Position numbers and translations under genes: made by a program
Shown here: positions 38,313 through 48,313 of the stretch, piece after piece
How positions within the stretch are numbered: position 1 is the first letter of the stretch
How the letters are laid out: each line of letters starts with the position of its first letter
The notes under the pieces: generated by a model
Databases searched by the model: none
Told to the model about the DNA's origin: nothing
The model's input: the letters and a program-made list of their open reading frames with translations, nothing else
Source of the DNA: an uncultured Pelagibacteraceae bacterium
GTDB taxonomy: Bacteria > Pseudomonadota > Alphaproteobacteria > Pelagibacterales > Pelagibacteraceae
Length of the DNA stretch: 64,000 nt
NCBI GenBank assembly: GCA_902569245.1
Contig: CACFTO010000005.1
Location: 18,172 to 82,171, forward strand
Direction of reading: 5' to 3'

Positions 38313-39302
38313 ATGGAATTCACAACTCAAGTTAAAATTGCAACAGATCCTATTTATCAAAAGGTTTCAAAATCCATTCCTGAAATAGAGTGGGCCACTC
38401 ATGCACCTTACATTTATAAAATAAATAAACTTAAAAAAGAGAAGAACGCAGTAATTCTAGCTCATAATTACCAAACTCCTGAAATATATCATGGCATATC
38501 TGATTTTTCAGCAGACTCGTTAGCCTTAGCAATTGAAGCCGCAAAAACAGAGGCTGATATAATTGTTATGTGTGGTGTACATTTTATGGCGGAGACTGCC
38601 AAATTGATGAGTCCAGATAAAAAAGTTTTACTACCAGATATGAAAGCTGGTTGCTCTTTATCCTCGTCTATAACTGGTGAAGATGTAAGAAACTTAAAAA
38701 AACAATATCCTGGTGTTCCTGTAGTTTCATACGTTAACACTTCTGCAGATGTTAAGGCTGAAACTGACGTTTGTTGTACATCAGCAAATGCTGTTAAAAT
38801 TGTAAACTCTTTAGGTGTAAAAAAAGTAATTTTCTTACCAGACGATTATTTAGCAAAATATGTTGCTTCTCAAACTGATGTAGAAATAATTTCATGGAAA
38901 GGGACTTGTGAGGTTCATGAACAATTTAACGATGAAGAGATTAATGAAATAAGAAAAAATAATCCTGGCATAAAAATTATTGCTCATCCTGAATGTCCTC
39001 CTGATGTAATAAAAGCAAGTGATTTTGCTGGCTCAACAAGTGGAATGATTAAATATGTAAAAGATAATCAACCAGAAAAAGTTATGATGGTTACAGAATG
39101 CTCAATGAGTGATAATGTTCAAATTGATAATCCGAATGTAGAATTTATTAGACCTTGTAACTTATGTCCTCACATGAAAAAAATTACACTGCCTAAAATA
39201 CTTGATTGTTTAGAAAATGAAACAAACGAATTAATAATGGACCACGAAACAATTGAGAGAGCTAGAAAATCAGTGGAGAGAATGGCTGAAATAGGCAGAT
39301 AA
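38313..39302 (+). CDS. nadA: Quinolinate synthase NadA
   Basis: A 329-residue iron-sulphur enzyme that condenses iminoaspartate with dihydroxyacetone phosphate to quinolinate in NAD synthesis. The three cluster Cys are recognisable as C114 (KAGCSLSSS), C199 (KGTCEVHEQF) and C285 (CNLCPHMKK). AHNYQTPEIYHGISDFSADSL near residue 50 and the HPECPPDV segment are family motifs. It leads nadC by 5 bases. No nadB (aspartate oxidase) follows; iminoaspartate must come from an enzyme encoded elsewhere, for instance aspartate dehydrogenase. Confidence 0.95.
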   Translation: MEFTTQVKIATDPIYQKVSKSIPEIEWATHAPYIYKINKLKKEKNAVILAHNYQTPEIYHGISDFSADSLALAIEAAKTEADIIVMCGVHFMAETAKLMSPDKKVLLPDMKAGCSLSSSITGEDVRNLKKQYPGVPVVSYVNTSADVKAETDVCCTSANAVKIVNSLGVKKVIFLPDDYLAKYVASQTDVEIISWKGTCEVHEQFNDEEINEIRKNNPGIKIIAHPECPPDVIKASDFAGSTSGMIKYVKDNQPEKVMMVTECSMSDNVQIDNPNVEFIRPCNLCPHMKKITLPKILDCLENETNELIMDHETIERARKSVERMAEIGR

Positions 39303-39307
39303 ATTCT

Positions 39308-40144
39308 GTGCCGAAAATTCAATTAAGTAAAAATTTTATCCGATTAACCTGTAAGTTAGCTCTTAATGAGGATCTATATCCTTCAGGGGATATTACAACA
39401 AATCTATTAAATAATAATTCAATTTCAAAAGCTAACCTAATAAGTAATGAAAAAGGTATTATAGGTGGATTAGAATTTGCTAAACAAACATTTAATTTAT
39501 TAGACAGAAATATTAAATTTCATATAAAAAAAAAAGAAGGATCAAAAATTAGCAAAGGATCTGTAATTGCTGTAATTGAAGGTAAAATTAAAAATATATT
39601 AATTGGAGAAAGAGTTGCTCTAAATTTTCTCTCTCATATCTCTGGCATTGCAACTAAAACCAATAAATTTGTAAAAAAGGCAGGCAAGAAAACAAAAATT
39701 TGTTGTACTAGAAAAACGATTCCTAATCTAAGAGTAATTCAGAAATATGCCATAAAACTAGGAGGTGGGACTAATCACAGATTTAATTTAAGTGATGAAT
39801 TTTTAATTAAAGACAATCATTTAGCCTCATCAAAGAAATTTGAAGAAATAGTAAAAAAAGCAATTAAAAATAAAAGGAAAAGAAAAATTACTGTTGAAGT
39901 TGACACTTTAAAACAATTTAAGAGAATTAATGGACTTAATTTTAATACAGTTCTATTTGATAATATGAGTCCAAAAAATCTTAAAGTTGCTGTTAAATAT
40001 GCAAAAGGGAAATATGAAACGGAAGCCTCTGGAGGGATAACTTTAAAAAATGTAAAAAATCTTGCTTCAACAAACGTTGATAGAATATCAGTAGGTGAGT
40101 TAACACATAGTATTCAAGCTTTAGATTTAAAATTAGAGATTTAA
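39308..40144 (+). CDS. nadC: Nicotinate-nucleotide pyrophosphorylase NadC
   Basis: A 278-residue quinolinate phosphoribosyltransferase, the next step after NadA. The start is GTG at 39308. The PRPP and quinolinate sites are seen in CCTRKTIPNLRVIQKYAIKLGGGTNHRFNLSD (segment from about residue 131) followed by EFLIKDNH, and the C-terminal barrel has VEVDTLKQF, LFDNMSP and ASGGITLKNV. It is rich in Lys, as elsewhere in this genome. Its stop shares TTAA (40141-40144) with the convergent ppdK. Confidence 0.95.
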   Translation: MPKIQLSKNFIRLTCKLALNEDLYPSGDITTNLLNNNSISKANLISNEKGIIGGLEFAKQTFNLLDRNIKFHIKKKEGSKISKGSVIAVIEGKIKNILIGERVALNFLSHISGIATKTNKFVKKAGKKTKICCTRKTIPNLRVIQKYAIKLGGGTNHRFNLSDEFLIKDNHLASSKKFEEIVKKAIKNKRKRKITVEVDTLKQFKRINGLNFNTVLFDNMSPKNLKVAVKYAKGKYETEASGGITLKNVKNLASTNVDRISVGELTHSIQALDLKLEI

Positions 40145-42801
40145 TTTTTTTTTAATTGGGCTTGGGCTGCTGCTAATCTTGCAACTGGAACCCTGTAGGG
40201 CGAACAGGATACATAATCTAATCCAGTTTTTGCACAGAATTCTATACTTTTAGGATCTCCGCCATGCTCACCACAAATTCCAAGTTTTATTTTTTTGTTT
40301 TGTTTTCTGCCTTTATCAGTTGCAATTTTTATTAAGTCTCCAACCCCCTCATCAATTGATACAAAGGGATCAATATCAAAAATTTTGTTCTCAATATAAT
40401 CATTAAGGAATTTACCACTATCATCTCTGCTAATTCCAAATGTAGTTTGAGTTAAATCATTTGTTCCAAAACTAAAAAATTCAGCATGTTTAGCGATGTC
40501 TTTTGCCTTTATTGCTGCTCTTGGTAATTCAATCATTGTTCCTACTAAAAAATCTATTTTAATTCTATTTTCATCTTGAACTTTTTTTGCAATCCTAATT
40601 ACTAAATCTTTCATAATTTTTATTTCTGCTTCTGTTGAAACTAATGGGATCATGATTTCAGGCATAGTCGATTGAATTTTATGTTTTTTACATTCAACTA
40701 AAGCTTCAAAAATTGCAGTACACTGCATCTCATAAATTTCAGGAAATGAAATTGCCAATCTACAACCCCTATGACCTAGCATTGGATTTTGTTCATGAAG
40801 TTCTGAAATTCTAACTTCAAGTTCTTTAACGGGAATATTAAGTGAAACTGCAACATCATTAATTTCATTATTACTTTTTGGCAAAAATTCATGTAGTGGT
40901 GGGTCAAGTAACCTAACTGTTACTGGTAAACCTTTCATTATCTTGAATATTTCAATAAAATCTTTTTTTTGATGTGGTAATAGCTTTTTCAGTGCATTAG
41001 ATCGATCTTCTGTTGTTTTTGATAATATCATTTCTCTTACTGATAAAATTCTTTCTTCCTCAAAAAACATATGTTCAGTTCTACACAAACCAATACCCTC
41101 AGCACCAAATTCTCTAGCAGTTTTACTATCCAACGGTGTTTCAGAATTAGTTCTAATTTTTAATTTTCTAAAATCATCAGACCAACTCATTATTTTCGAG
41201 AAATCACCTGATATTTCTGGTTTAACTGTTTTTACTTCGCCAATAATTATTCTACCTGTTGAACCATCAATCGTAATTATTTCTCCCTCTTTAATTACTC
41301 TGCTATTTGTTTTGAATAATTTATTTTCATAATCAATTTCTATTTCACTAGATCCAGAAACACATGGTCTTCCCATCCCTCTAGCAACCACTGCAGCATG
41401 ACTTGTCATGCCTCCTCTTGAAGTAAGTATTCCTCTTGCTGCATGCATACCATGTATATCTTCTGGTGAAGTTTCCACACGAACTAATATTGTACTTTGC
41501 ATCATACTATTTAGTCTTTCAGCCTCCTCAGACGTGAAAACAACTTTTCCACTTGCAGCACCGGGTGATGCAGGTAAGCCTAACCCAATCACTTCTAGGT
41601 TTGCTTTCTCATCTAAAGTTGGATGAAGCAAAGTGTCCAAAGAACTTGGTTCTATACGCAATATTGCATCTTTTTTGGTAATCAACTTTTCTTTAACCAT
41701 ATCGACAGCTATTTTAACAGCAGACTTAGCTGTTCGTTTTCCAGAGCGTGTTTGAAGCATCCATAGTTTTTTGTTTTCAACAGTAAACTCAACGTCCTGC
41801 ATATCTTTGTAATGTTTTTCTAATTTATTTAAAATATTTTTTAGTTGCTTGTATGTTGATGGCATTGCCTCTTCCATTGACTTAAGAGTTTCTTTTGCTT
41901 CAACTCTAGCCTTTTTTGTAATATGTTGTGGTGTTCTGGTTCCAGCAACAACATCCTCACCTTGCGCATTTATTAAATATTCACCATAAATATTTTTTGA
42001 TCCATCTGATGGATTTCTAGTAAACACCACACCAGTTGCACAATCATTTCCCATATTTCCGAAAACCATTGCTTGTACATTAACTGCTGTGCCCCAATTA
42101 GATGGTATTTGATTTAGTTTTCTGTAGACTTTTGCTCTGTGACTTTCCCAAGATAAAAAAACAGCACTTATAGCTCCCACCAGCTGTTCATAAACATTTT
42201 GAGGAAAATCTTTTTTTGTTTTTTCTTTTACAATATTTTTAAAATCTTTTATTAAAGCTTCCCAGTCATACTCATCTAATTCTGTGTCTAGTAATACGCC
42301 TTTTGTTAACTTATAATTCTCAATTATATCCTCAAAGTGATAAGCTTCGATTCCCAATACAACGTTAGAATACATTTGGATAAAACGCCTATAACTATCA
42401 TTTGCAAACCTCAAATTTGAAGTTTTTTTAGCCAGAGCTGTTACAGTATTATCATTTAGACCTAAATTTAAAATTGTATCCATCATACCAGGCATAGAAA
42501 CTCTAGCTCCAGATCTTACAGAAACTAGAAGAGGATTTTTTAAATCTCCAAATTTTTTCACTGAGTCTTTTTCAATAAATTTTAATTCTTTATTAATTTC
42601 ATTAAGTATTTTTTTATTTAATTTTTTTTTATTCTTATAAAATAAATCACATACCTCTGTTGATATTGTAAAACCAGGAGGCACAGGTAGCCCCATTCTT
42701 CCCATCTCAGAAAGATTTGCACCTTTGCCACCTAGAATATTTTTTGGTAGTTTAATTTTTTTTATTTTATTTGATTTAAAATTAAATATAAATTTTTTCA
42801 T
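40141..42801 (-). CDS. ppdK: Pyruvate, phosphate dikinase
   Basis: An 886-residue enzyme interconverting pyruvate, ATP and phosphate with phosphoenolpyruvate, AMP and pyrophosphate. The N-terminal nucleotide domain opens with LGGKGANLSEMGRMGLPVPPGF-type sequence (GKGANLSEM near residue 28). The swivelling His is H468 in GGMTSHAAVVARGMGRPC, and the C-terminal barrel holds the catalytic Cys (about 843) in LGICGEHGGDP. It allows both glycolytic and gluconeogenic use and saves ATP. It is 1 base after glyS, at the end of the S49 peptidase-glyQ-glyS-ppdK run. Confidence 0.96.
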   Translation of the reverse strand: MKKFIFNFKSNKIKKIKLPKNILGGKGANLSEMGRMGLPVPPGFTISTEVCDLFYKNKKKLNKKILNEINKELKFIEKDSVKKFGDLKNPLLVSVRSGARVSMPGMMDTILNLGLNDNTVTALAKKTSNLRFANDSYRRFIQMYSNVVLGIEAYHFEDIIENYKLTKGVLLDTELDEYDWEALIKDFKNIVKEKTKKDFPQNVYEQLVGAISAVFLSWESHRAKVYRKLNQIPSNWGTAVNVQAMVFGNMGNDCATGVVFTRNPSDGSKNIYGEYLINAQGEDVVAGTRTPQHITKKARVEAKETLKSMEEAMPSTYKQLKNILNKLEKHYKDMQDVEFTVENKKLWMLQTRSGKRTAKSAVKIAVDMVKEKLITKKDAILRIEPSSLDTLLHPTLDEKANLEVIGLGLPASPGAASGKVVFTSEEAERLNSMMQSTILVRVETSPEDIHGMHAARGILTSRGGMTSHAAVVARGMGRPCVSGSSEIEIDYENKLFKTNSRVIKEGEIITIDGSTGRIIIGEVKTVKPEISGDFSKIMSWSDDFRKLKIRTNSETPLDSKTAREFGAEGIGLCRTEHMFFEEERILSVREMILSKTTEDRSNALKKLLPHQKKDFIEIFKIMKGLPVTVRLLDPPLHEFLPKSNNEINDVAVSLNIPVKELEVRISELHEQNPMLGHRGCRLAISFPEIYEMQCTAIFEALVECKKHKIQSTMPEIMIPLVSTEAEIKIMKDLVIRIAKKVQDENRIKIDFLVGTMIELPRAAIKAKDIAKHAEFFSFGTNDLTQTTFGISRDDSGKFLNDYIENKIFDIDPFVSIDEGVGDLIKIATDKGRKQNKKIKLGICGEHGGDPKSIEFCAKTGLDYVSCSPYRVPVARLAAAQAQLKKN

Positions 42802-42802
42802 A

Positions 42803-44866
42803 CTAGGCTTCTATCTTTGAAAAATTAAAATAGTTATCAAAAGTTTTACACAACATATTTAATAATTCTAATCTATTTTTTTTAATTATTATATCTTCAT
42901 CATTAACAATAACATTATCAAAAAAATCGTTTACCTCGTTCTTAATACTTGATAAGATTTTTAAACTCTCCTCGTAATTTTCGTCTTTCCCAATACTCAA
43001 AAAATATTTTCTTATATAATTTATTTTTTTATATAATTTTTTCTCATAATCATTTTTAAATAAACCTGGATCCGCAAAACCAAGGGACTCAGTAGATATT
43101 TTTTCTTCAGTATTTAATATATTTGAAGATCTTTTATATGCTGCAATAGTTTCAAACCCGATTTCTTTTTTAATATTTTTATTTAAACATAAAGATTTTT
43201 TATAAGCCTTTAATATATCATCTAATCCAAGCAAAAATGTTGAGCTTTCAATTATATCTTGTCTTATTTTTTTTTCTTTTAAATAATTTTTTAATCTTTC
43301 AATTATGAAATCACTTAATTCGTTTTGTATCTTTTTAATATCAAATTCATAGCCCTGATCTCTATATACTGAACAGGTGTAAACAATTAAATCTTTTAGT
43401 TTGATTTTTATTTCATTTTCAACAATTAATCTGACAAGACTTATAGCCATTCTTCTTATGGCATATGGGTCTTTTGAACTTGTAGGTTTTAGATTAATTC
43501 CAAAAAAACCAACTAATGAATCTAGTTTATCACTTAAAGATAAAGCAATACTGTACATTTTTTTTGGTAATTTGCTTTCCATCCCGTTAGGCAAATATTG
43601 TTCAGATACAGCAAGACAAACTTCTTTATCAAACCCTTGGAACCTTGCAAAATGACCTCCAACAATGCCTTGGAGTTCTGGAAACTCTCCAACAAGATCA
43701 GACATTAAATCAACTTTACAAATTGATGAAGCTATTTCAATTTTTTCTTTACTAATTAAAAAATCATCAGAAATTAATGATGAAATCTTTCTCATACGCT
43801 GAATTTTGTCAAAGTAAGATCCTAAACCTTTAAAATAATTTATATTTTTTAATTTATCTACTTGTTTAACTAAATTTTGGGTTTTATTTTTTTCCCAAAA
43901 AAACTCAGCATCGCTTAATCTTGCTTCGATCACTCTCTCATTTCCTAATTTAACAAATCCTTTAGTGTCTTTTATATCTGAAACTACAAAAAAATAATTT
44001 GTTAGATTATTTTTTTTATCAAAAGTTGGAAAATATTTTTGATGATTCTGCATAGTCGTGACCAATATTTCACTTGGTATATTCAAAAATTTTTTGTCAA
44101 AATCACAAACAATTACTGCCGGTTTTTCAACTATATTTACTATTTCTTCTATAAGCCTATCATTCTGTTCGATTTTTAAATTTTTTTTATTAATTATTTC
44201 ATTAATTTTATTCTGTATTATTTTTTTTCTTAAATCTTGATCAATTAAAATACCTTTTTGTTTAAAAAATTTTAAATACGAATTAAAATCGTTAAAAATT
44301 TTCATACCCTCTTCTAGTGATTTATCTATAAAAGTTTTGTTGGAGCTGTTTATGTGATTAAAATCAAAATTTAGAGGTTTTTTATTAAATATTGCTAAAA
44401 TAGATTTAAGAGGTCTTCCCCAATAAAGATCATAATTTGCCCATTTCATTGATTTATTCCAAGCAATCTTTTTTAAGATTTCACTTAAATTTTTTTCTAG
44501 TAAATCTGAAACTTTTATTTTTCTTGACTCTTTATTAAAAAAATAGAATTCACCTTTCTCAGTATTTTTTTTAAAGATTTTTTTTAATATTGTATTGTTT
44601 GATCTAATAAATCCCTCCAATGCTTTTTCAGGAGCATTAACATTTGGGCCTTTAATTTCCTCTGAGCTTAATTTGATTTCATTAGGGATTTTATCAACAT
44701 GTAGAACTAATCTATTTGGTGTTGAATAAACATTGAAATTTTCATTGAATTTGATTTGATTATCAATAAAAAAATTTTTAATATTTTTTTTTAATTCATT
44801 CCTCGCGTTTATTTGAAGTCTTGCAGGAATTTCCTCACTAAATAGCTCTATAAATAATTCTGACAT
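42803..44866 (-). CDS. glyS: Glycyl-tRNA synthetase beta subunit
   Basis: A 687-residue beta subunit of the bacterial alpha2beta2 glycyl-tRNA synthetase, which binds tRNA-Gly. The N-terminus (SELFIELFSEEIPARLQINA) is the family signature. The middle holds the HD-like domain (PELQGIVGGHFARFQG) and SSKDPYAIRRMAISLVRLI near 465-483; an anticodon-binding domain ends the protein. It overlaps the glyQ stop by one base. The sequence is unusually Lys/Asn/Ile-rich, in keeping with the base composition. Confidence 0.95.
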   Translation of the reverse strand: MSELFIELFSEEIPARLQINARNELKKNIKNFFIDNQIKFNENFNVYSTPNRLVLHVDKIPNEIKLSSEEIKGPNVNAPEKALEGFIRSNNTILKKIFKKNTEKGEFYFFNKESRKIKVSDLLEKNLSEILKKIAWNKSMKWANYDLYWGRPLKSILAIFNKKPLNFDFNHINSSNKTFIDKSLEEGMKIFNDFNSYLKFFKQKGILIDQDLRKKIIQNKINEIINKKNLKIEQNDRLIEEIVNIVEKPAVIVCDFDKKFLNIPSEILVTTMQNHQKYFPTFDKKNNLTNYFFVVSDIKDTKGFVKLGNERVIEARLSDAEFFWEKNKTQNLVKQVDKLKNINYFKGLGSYFDKIQRMRKISSLISDDFLISKEKIEIASSICKVDLMSDLVGEFPELQGIVGGHFARFQGFDKEVCLAVSEQYLPNGMESKLPKKMYSIALSLSDKLDSLVGFFGINLKPTSSKDPYAIRRMAISLVRLIVENEIKIKLKDLIVYTCSVYRDQGYEFDIKKIQNELSDFIIERLKNYLKEKKIRQDIIESSTFLLGLDDILKAYKKSLCLNKNIKKEIGFETIAAYKRSSNILNTEEKISTESLGFADPGLFKNDYEKKLYKKINYIRKYFLSIGKDENYEESLKILSSIKNEVNDFFDNVIVNDEDIIIKKNRLELLNMLCKTFDNYFNFSKIEA

Positions 44867-45738
44867 TAACTTTGGCTTTCAATCCAAACTTTCCCAATTG
44901 ATTTAGTTAGTTCCCTTATTCTTGCAATATATTCAGCCCTTTGTGCTACACTAATCACCCCTCTTGCATCTAAAATATTGAAGACATGACTACATTTTAA
45001 ACATTGATCGTAAGCTGGGAGAGAAATCTTTTTTTCAACTAATAATTTTGATTCTTCTTCAAACATTTCAAATATTTTAAATAAATTATCAGTATTGGCA
45101 TATTCAAAATTATATGCTGAAAATTCTTTCTCTGACTGATGAAAGACATCTTTGTAAGTAATTCCTTCATCATTCCAAATTAAGTCAAAAACATTTTTTT
45201 TGTTTTGAATAAACATGCACAATCTCTCTAATCCATATGTAATTTCAACAGATACAGGTTTACATTCAACTCCAGCCATTTGCTGGAAATAGGTAAATTG
45301 TGTAACTTCCATTCCATCGCACCAAACTTCCCACCCAAGACCTGCCGCTCCTAATGTAGGACTTTCCCAGTCATCTTCAACAAACCTTATGTCGTGTTCC
45401 TCATGATTAATGCCTATTGATGACAAGCTATTTAAATACATCTTTTTTATTTCTTTTGGTGAAGGTTTAATTAAAACTTGGTATTGATAGTAATGTTGCA
45501 ATCTATTAGGGTTGTCACCATATCTTCCATCAGTCGGGCGGCGTGATGGTTGAACATATGCAGTTTTCCATGGTTTTGGGCCAAGTGATCTTAAAGTGGT
45601 TGCTGGATGGAATGTCCCAGCACCGACCTCTAGATCGTACGGTTGTAATATTACACAACCTTTTTTAGACCAGTACTTTTGTAAGTTAAATATTGTATCT
45701 TGAAAAGATAAAGTTTTTTTTTTTATTTTAGAGACCAT
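44866..45738 (-). CDS. glyQ: Glycyl-tRNA synthetase alpha subunit
   Basis: A 290-residue catalytic subunit that activates glycine. Class II motifs are well kept: the opening [39 protein letters not shown] (about 42-60), and [21 protein letters not shown], then [15 protein letters not shown]. It overlaps the upstream peptidase gene by 11 bases and glyS by one. The separate alpha and beta genes are typical of this bacterial group. Confidence 0.96.
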   Translation of the reverse strand: MVSKIKKKTLSFQDTIFNLQKYWSKKGCVILQPYDLEVGAGTFHPATTLRSLGPKPWKTAYVQPSRRPTDGRYGDNPNRLQHYYQYQVLIKPSPKEIKKMYLNSLSSIGINHEEHDIRFVEDDWESPTLGAAGLGWEVWCDGMEVTQFTYFQQMAGVECKPVSVEITYGLERLCMFIQNKKNVFDLIWNDEGITYKDVFHQSEKEFSAYNFEYANTDNLFKIFEMFEEESKLLVEKKISLPAYDQCLKCSHVFNILDARGVISVAQRAEYIARIRELTKSIGKVWIESQS

Positions 45739-46537
45739 ACCTTTGCCAGATTGATCTTTCTTCTAATACACTAATTACTTTATCAGAATAATTTTCAGAA
45801 GATGATAGCTTTTTTGATAACCATCCTTTACTTTTTACGAATTTCTTAATTTCTAAATCATCTCCGTATTTCTCTCTTAATATTTGATCTGCATTTCCTA
45901 TTCCATCGATTAGCCCTAATTCTTTTGCTTTTTTTCCTGCCCAAAATTCTCCAGAGAAAAGTTCAATGCCAGAGTTTTTGTTTAGTTTTTCTTTTCTGCT
46001 TTCTTCAACAACATCTATAAAATCTTGATGAATTTCTAATTGGATATTTTTTAAACGATTAATATCTTCTTCTTTTTCATCCAAAAAAGGATCTAATGTA
46101 CTTTTATTTTTTCCAGCGGTATAAACTCTTCTTTCAATCCCAATTTTTTCAATTAAATTTTTAAAACCAAATGAAGCAGAAATAACTCCTATAGATCCTA
46201 TGATTGAGCTTGAGTTAGCATAAATTTCATCACCAGCACATGCAATAAGATATCCTCCAGATGCTGCCACATCCTCAGCAAAAATAATTACTTTCTTTTT
46301 TGTTTTCTTAGATTGTTCTTTTATTAATTTACATATCAAATGTGATTGTACTGGGGATCCACCAGGTGAATTAATTGTAATTGCAACGGCTAATGCTTTC
46401 TTTACTGAAAAAGCCTTTTTTATAATTTCTTCTTCACTTGAATATTCTATTCCTTGCCTGAACCTTCCAACATTTCCTATAACCCCTGATAATTTGAGGT
46501 GACTTATTATTTTTTTTTTTTTAAAAAATGAGAACAT
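45728..46537 (-). CDS. S49-family peptidase (SppA/SohB-like, short form)
   Basis: A 269-residue serine peptidase of the SppA family, which degrades signal peptides or membrane proteins. The catalytic Ser is probably S93 in [13 protein letters not shown] and the Lys K145 in [25 protein letters not shown] (about 55-66) builds the oxyanion region. It has one catalytic domain, half of E. coli SppA, and shows no clear N-terminal membrane segment, only a basic [13 protein letters not shown] tail, so the active form is likely an oligomer. It heads the glyQ-glyS-ppdK run. Confidence 0.88.
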   Translation of the reverse strand: MFSFFKKKKIISHLKLSGVIGNVGRFRQGIEYSSEEEIIKKAFSVKKALAVAITINSPGGSPVQSHLICKLIKEQSKKTKKKVIIFAEDVAASGGYLIACAGDEIYANSSSIIGSIGVISASFGFKNLIEKIGIERRVYTAGKNKSTLDPFLDEKEEDINRLKNIQLEIHQDFIDVVEESRKEKLNKNSGIELFSGEFWAGKKAKELGLIDGIGNADQILREKYGDDLEIKKFVKSKGWLSKKLSSSENYSDKVISVLEERSIWQRYGL

Positions 46538-46605
46538 TAGAATTGTTATAAGTTTTTTAAATATATTATAAACCCTAGTTATAATTAAAGAATAAGGTGC
46601 GTCAA

Positions 46606-46636
46606 TTGATAAGTATATTAATAAATTGGATATAAT
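46606..46636 (+). promoter_or_regulatory. Candidate promoter of ispB
   Basis: A perfect TATAAT (46631-46636) sits 11 bases before the ispB ATG (46648). A TTGATA (46606-46611) stands 19 bases upstream of it, slightly wide. The 5' leader would be under 10 bases, with no Shine-Dalgarno site, so translation may be leaderless. The rest of the 110-base divergent gap is AT-rich and featureless. Confidence 0.5.
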
Positions 46637-46647
46637 AGTTTTAATTT

Positions 46648-47661
46648 ATGGGAACTGTAATACAGCTAAAAAAACAAATTAATAATTCATATACAGATTT
46701 AAAAAATTCGGTCGATGATAAATTGATTCTAGTTGAAGAAAAAATCAATTCTAGACTAGCAAGTAAAGTTGAATTGGTTCAAAAGATGACCAAGTATCAT
46801 TTAAAAACTGGTGGAAAAAGACTAAGAGCACTCTTAACCTTGCAATGTGCTAAAATTTGTGAATATCAAAAAGGATTAAGAGATGTAAATCTTGCCGCTT
46901 GTGTAGAACTTATACATGCAGCTACTTTAATGCATGACGATGTAATAGATAGTGCTGACATTAGACGAGGTAAAAAAACACTTAATACAATTTGGGGAAA
47001 TCATTCATCAATTTTGGTAGGTGATTATTTGCTTAGCAAATGTTTTGAAATGATGGTAGAGGACGGGAATTTAGAACTATTAAAACTTTTAGCAACTACA
47101 TCATCTGAAATTGCCCAAGGTGAAGTTCTTCAGTTACAACACAACAAAGAAATAGATATCTTGGAAGAAACATATCTAAATATTATTTCATCAAAAACAG
47201 CATCTTTATTTGCAGCAGCTACTAAAGTTGGTGCAATTATTGCTGAAAAAGATTTAAAATATAAAAATGCTTTGGAATTTTATGGAAAAAACTTAGGGCT
47301 TACATTTCAAATAGCAGATGACACATTAGACTATAATTCTGAATTAAAATTATTTGGAAAAAATATTGGTAATGACTTTTACGAAGGTAAAGTGACTTTG
47401 CCTATAATTTTACTTTACCAAAAAGTTGATAAGTTTGAAAAAGAAAAATTAAAATCTTTTTTTGAAAAAGATATTCGTGAAAAGCAAGATTTAGAACATG
47501 TCCTAGTTCTAATAAAAAAAAATAATATTATTAATGAGTGTTATAAAAAAGCAGAACATTATATTAATTTAGCTTCTAATTCTTTAAGTGTATTTGAAGA
47601 GTCTGAAGAAAAAAATATATTAAAAAACTTAACTTCTTTTAGTATTGAAAGAAATTTTTAA
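46648..47661 (+). CDS. ispB: Long-chain polyprenyl diphosphate synthase (octaprenyl type)
   Basis: A 337-residue trans-prenyltransferase that builds the ubiquinone side chain by adding isopentenyl diphosphate to farnesyl diphosphate. The first Asp-rich motif is D97-D-V-I-D101 with DSADIRRGKKT after, and the second is QIADDTLDYNS near 227-237. Residues before the first motif are small (AATLMH), which sets a long product; exact length cannot be read. Its stop shares TTAA (47658-47661) with convergent pdxH. A separate shorter synthase is at 51306. Confidence 0.93.
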   Translation: MGTVIQLKKQINNSYTDLKNSVDDKLILVEEKINSRLASKVELVQKMTKYHLKTGGKRLRALLTLQCAKICEYQKGLRDVNLAACVELIHAATLMHDDVIDSADIRRGKKTLNTIWGNHSSILVGDYLLSKCFEMMVEDGNLELLKLLATTSSEIAQGEVLQLQHNKEIDILEETYLNIISSKTASLFAAATKVGAIIAEKDLKYKNALEFYGKNLGLTFQIADDTLDYNSELKLFGKNIGNDFYEGKVTLPIILLYQKVDKFEKEKLKSFFEKDIREKQDLEHVLVLIKKNNIINECYKKAEHYINLASNSLSVFEESEEKNILKNLTSFSIERNF

Positions 47662-48281
47662 GGACTTAATAATACTTTTTTCCATTTTTTGGTTAATCTA
47701 ATATATTTTAACCTTTCATGAATTCGATTCTGTCCATCTAGCCAAAATTCAATTTCCTTTGGCTTAATTCTCCAACCAGACCAATGTTCAGGACGTGGTA
47801 TATTATTTTTATTTGGATATTTTTTCTTAAATTCCTCAATGGACTTATATAAATCTTGTCTTAGTTTTAAAATAGAACTTTGCTTTGAGGCCCAAGCACC
47901 TATTCTACTTCCATAGGCTCTTGAATTATAGTAATCATCAGCTTCTTTTTTTGATACTTTAGATGCAACGCCAACTATTCTAATTTGCCTTTGCAAACTT
48001 TTCCAATGAAAGCACATCGAAATTTTTGAGGTATTTCTGATTGCTTTGCTTTTATCACTATTAAGGTTTGTATAAAAAACAAATCCATTTTTATCAAAAT
48101 CTTTAAGAAGTACCATTCTAACTGTTGGAAACCCATTTTTATTTACAGTTCCAACTGCAAATGCGTTTGGATCATTAATTTCTGTTTTTTTTGCTTTATT
48201 GAACCATTCTTCAAAAAGTTTTATTGGGTTATTATGTTCTTTAAAGCAAAGATTTAGTCCAAGTGAGTTTTTTTCGTTCAT
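47658..48281 (-). CDS. pdxH: Pyridoxine/pyridoxamine 5'-phosphate oxidase
   Basis: A 207-residue FMN oxidase for the last step of pyridoxal phosphate synthesis. Family motifs include DPNAFAVGTVNKNGFPTVRMVLLKDFD (from about 38), GFVFYTNLNSDKSKAI, and the C-terminal WSGWRIKPKEIEFWLDGQNRIHERL, the oxidase signature. Pyridoxal phosphate made here uses 1-deoxyxylulose phosphate in many bacteria, the product of dxs nearby. Its start lies 32 bases from the divergent aroC start. Confidence 0.95.
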   Translation of the reverse strand: MNEKNSLGLNLCFKEHNNPIKLFEEWFNKAKKTEINDPNAFAVGTVNKNGFPTVRMVLLKDFDKNGFVFYTNLNSDKSKAIRNTSKISMCFHWKSLQRQIRIVGVASKVSKKEADDYYNSRAYGSRIGAWASKQSSILKLRQDLYKSIEEFKKKYPNKNNIPRPEHWSGWRIKPKEIEFWLDGQNRIHERLKYIRLTKKWKKVLLSP

Positions 48282-48313
48282 AAATTTAAAAAAATAATTT
48301 ATACATTAAAATA

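Noticed and set aside
46561..46620. Possible small RNA in the gap between the S49 peptidase and ispB
   Set aside because: The gap is AT-rich without stable stems or a terminator; only a promoter is supported.
40000..47000. A glycine riboswitch near glyQS, as SAR11 uses such switches
   Set aside because: glyQ overlaps the upstream gene and no room or glycine-aptamer-like sequence exists before it.
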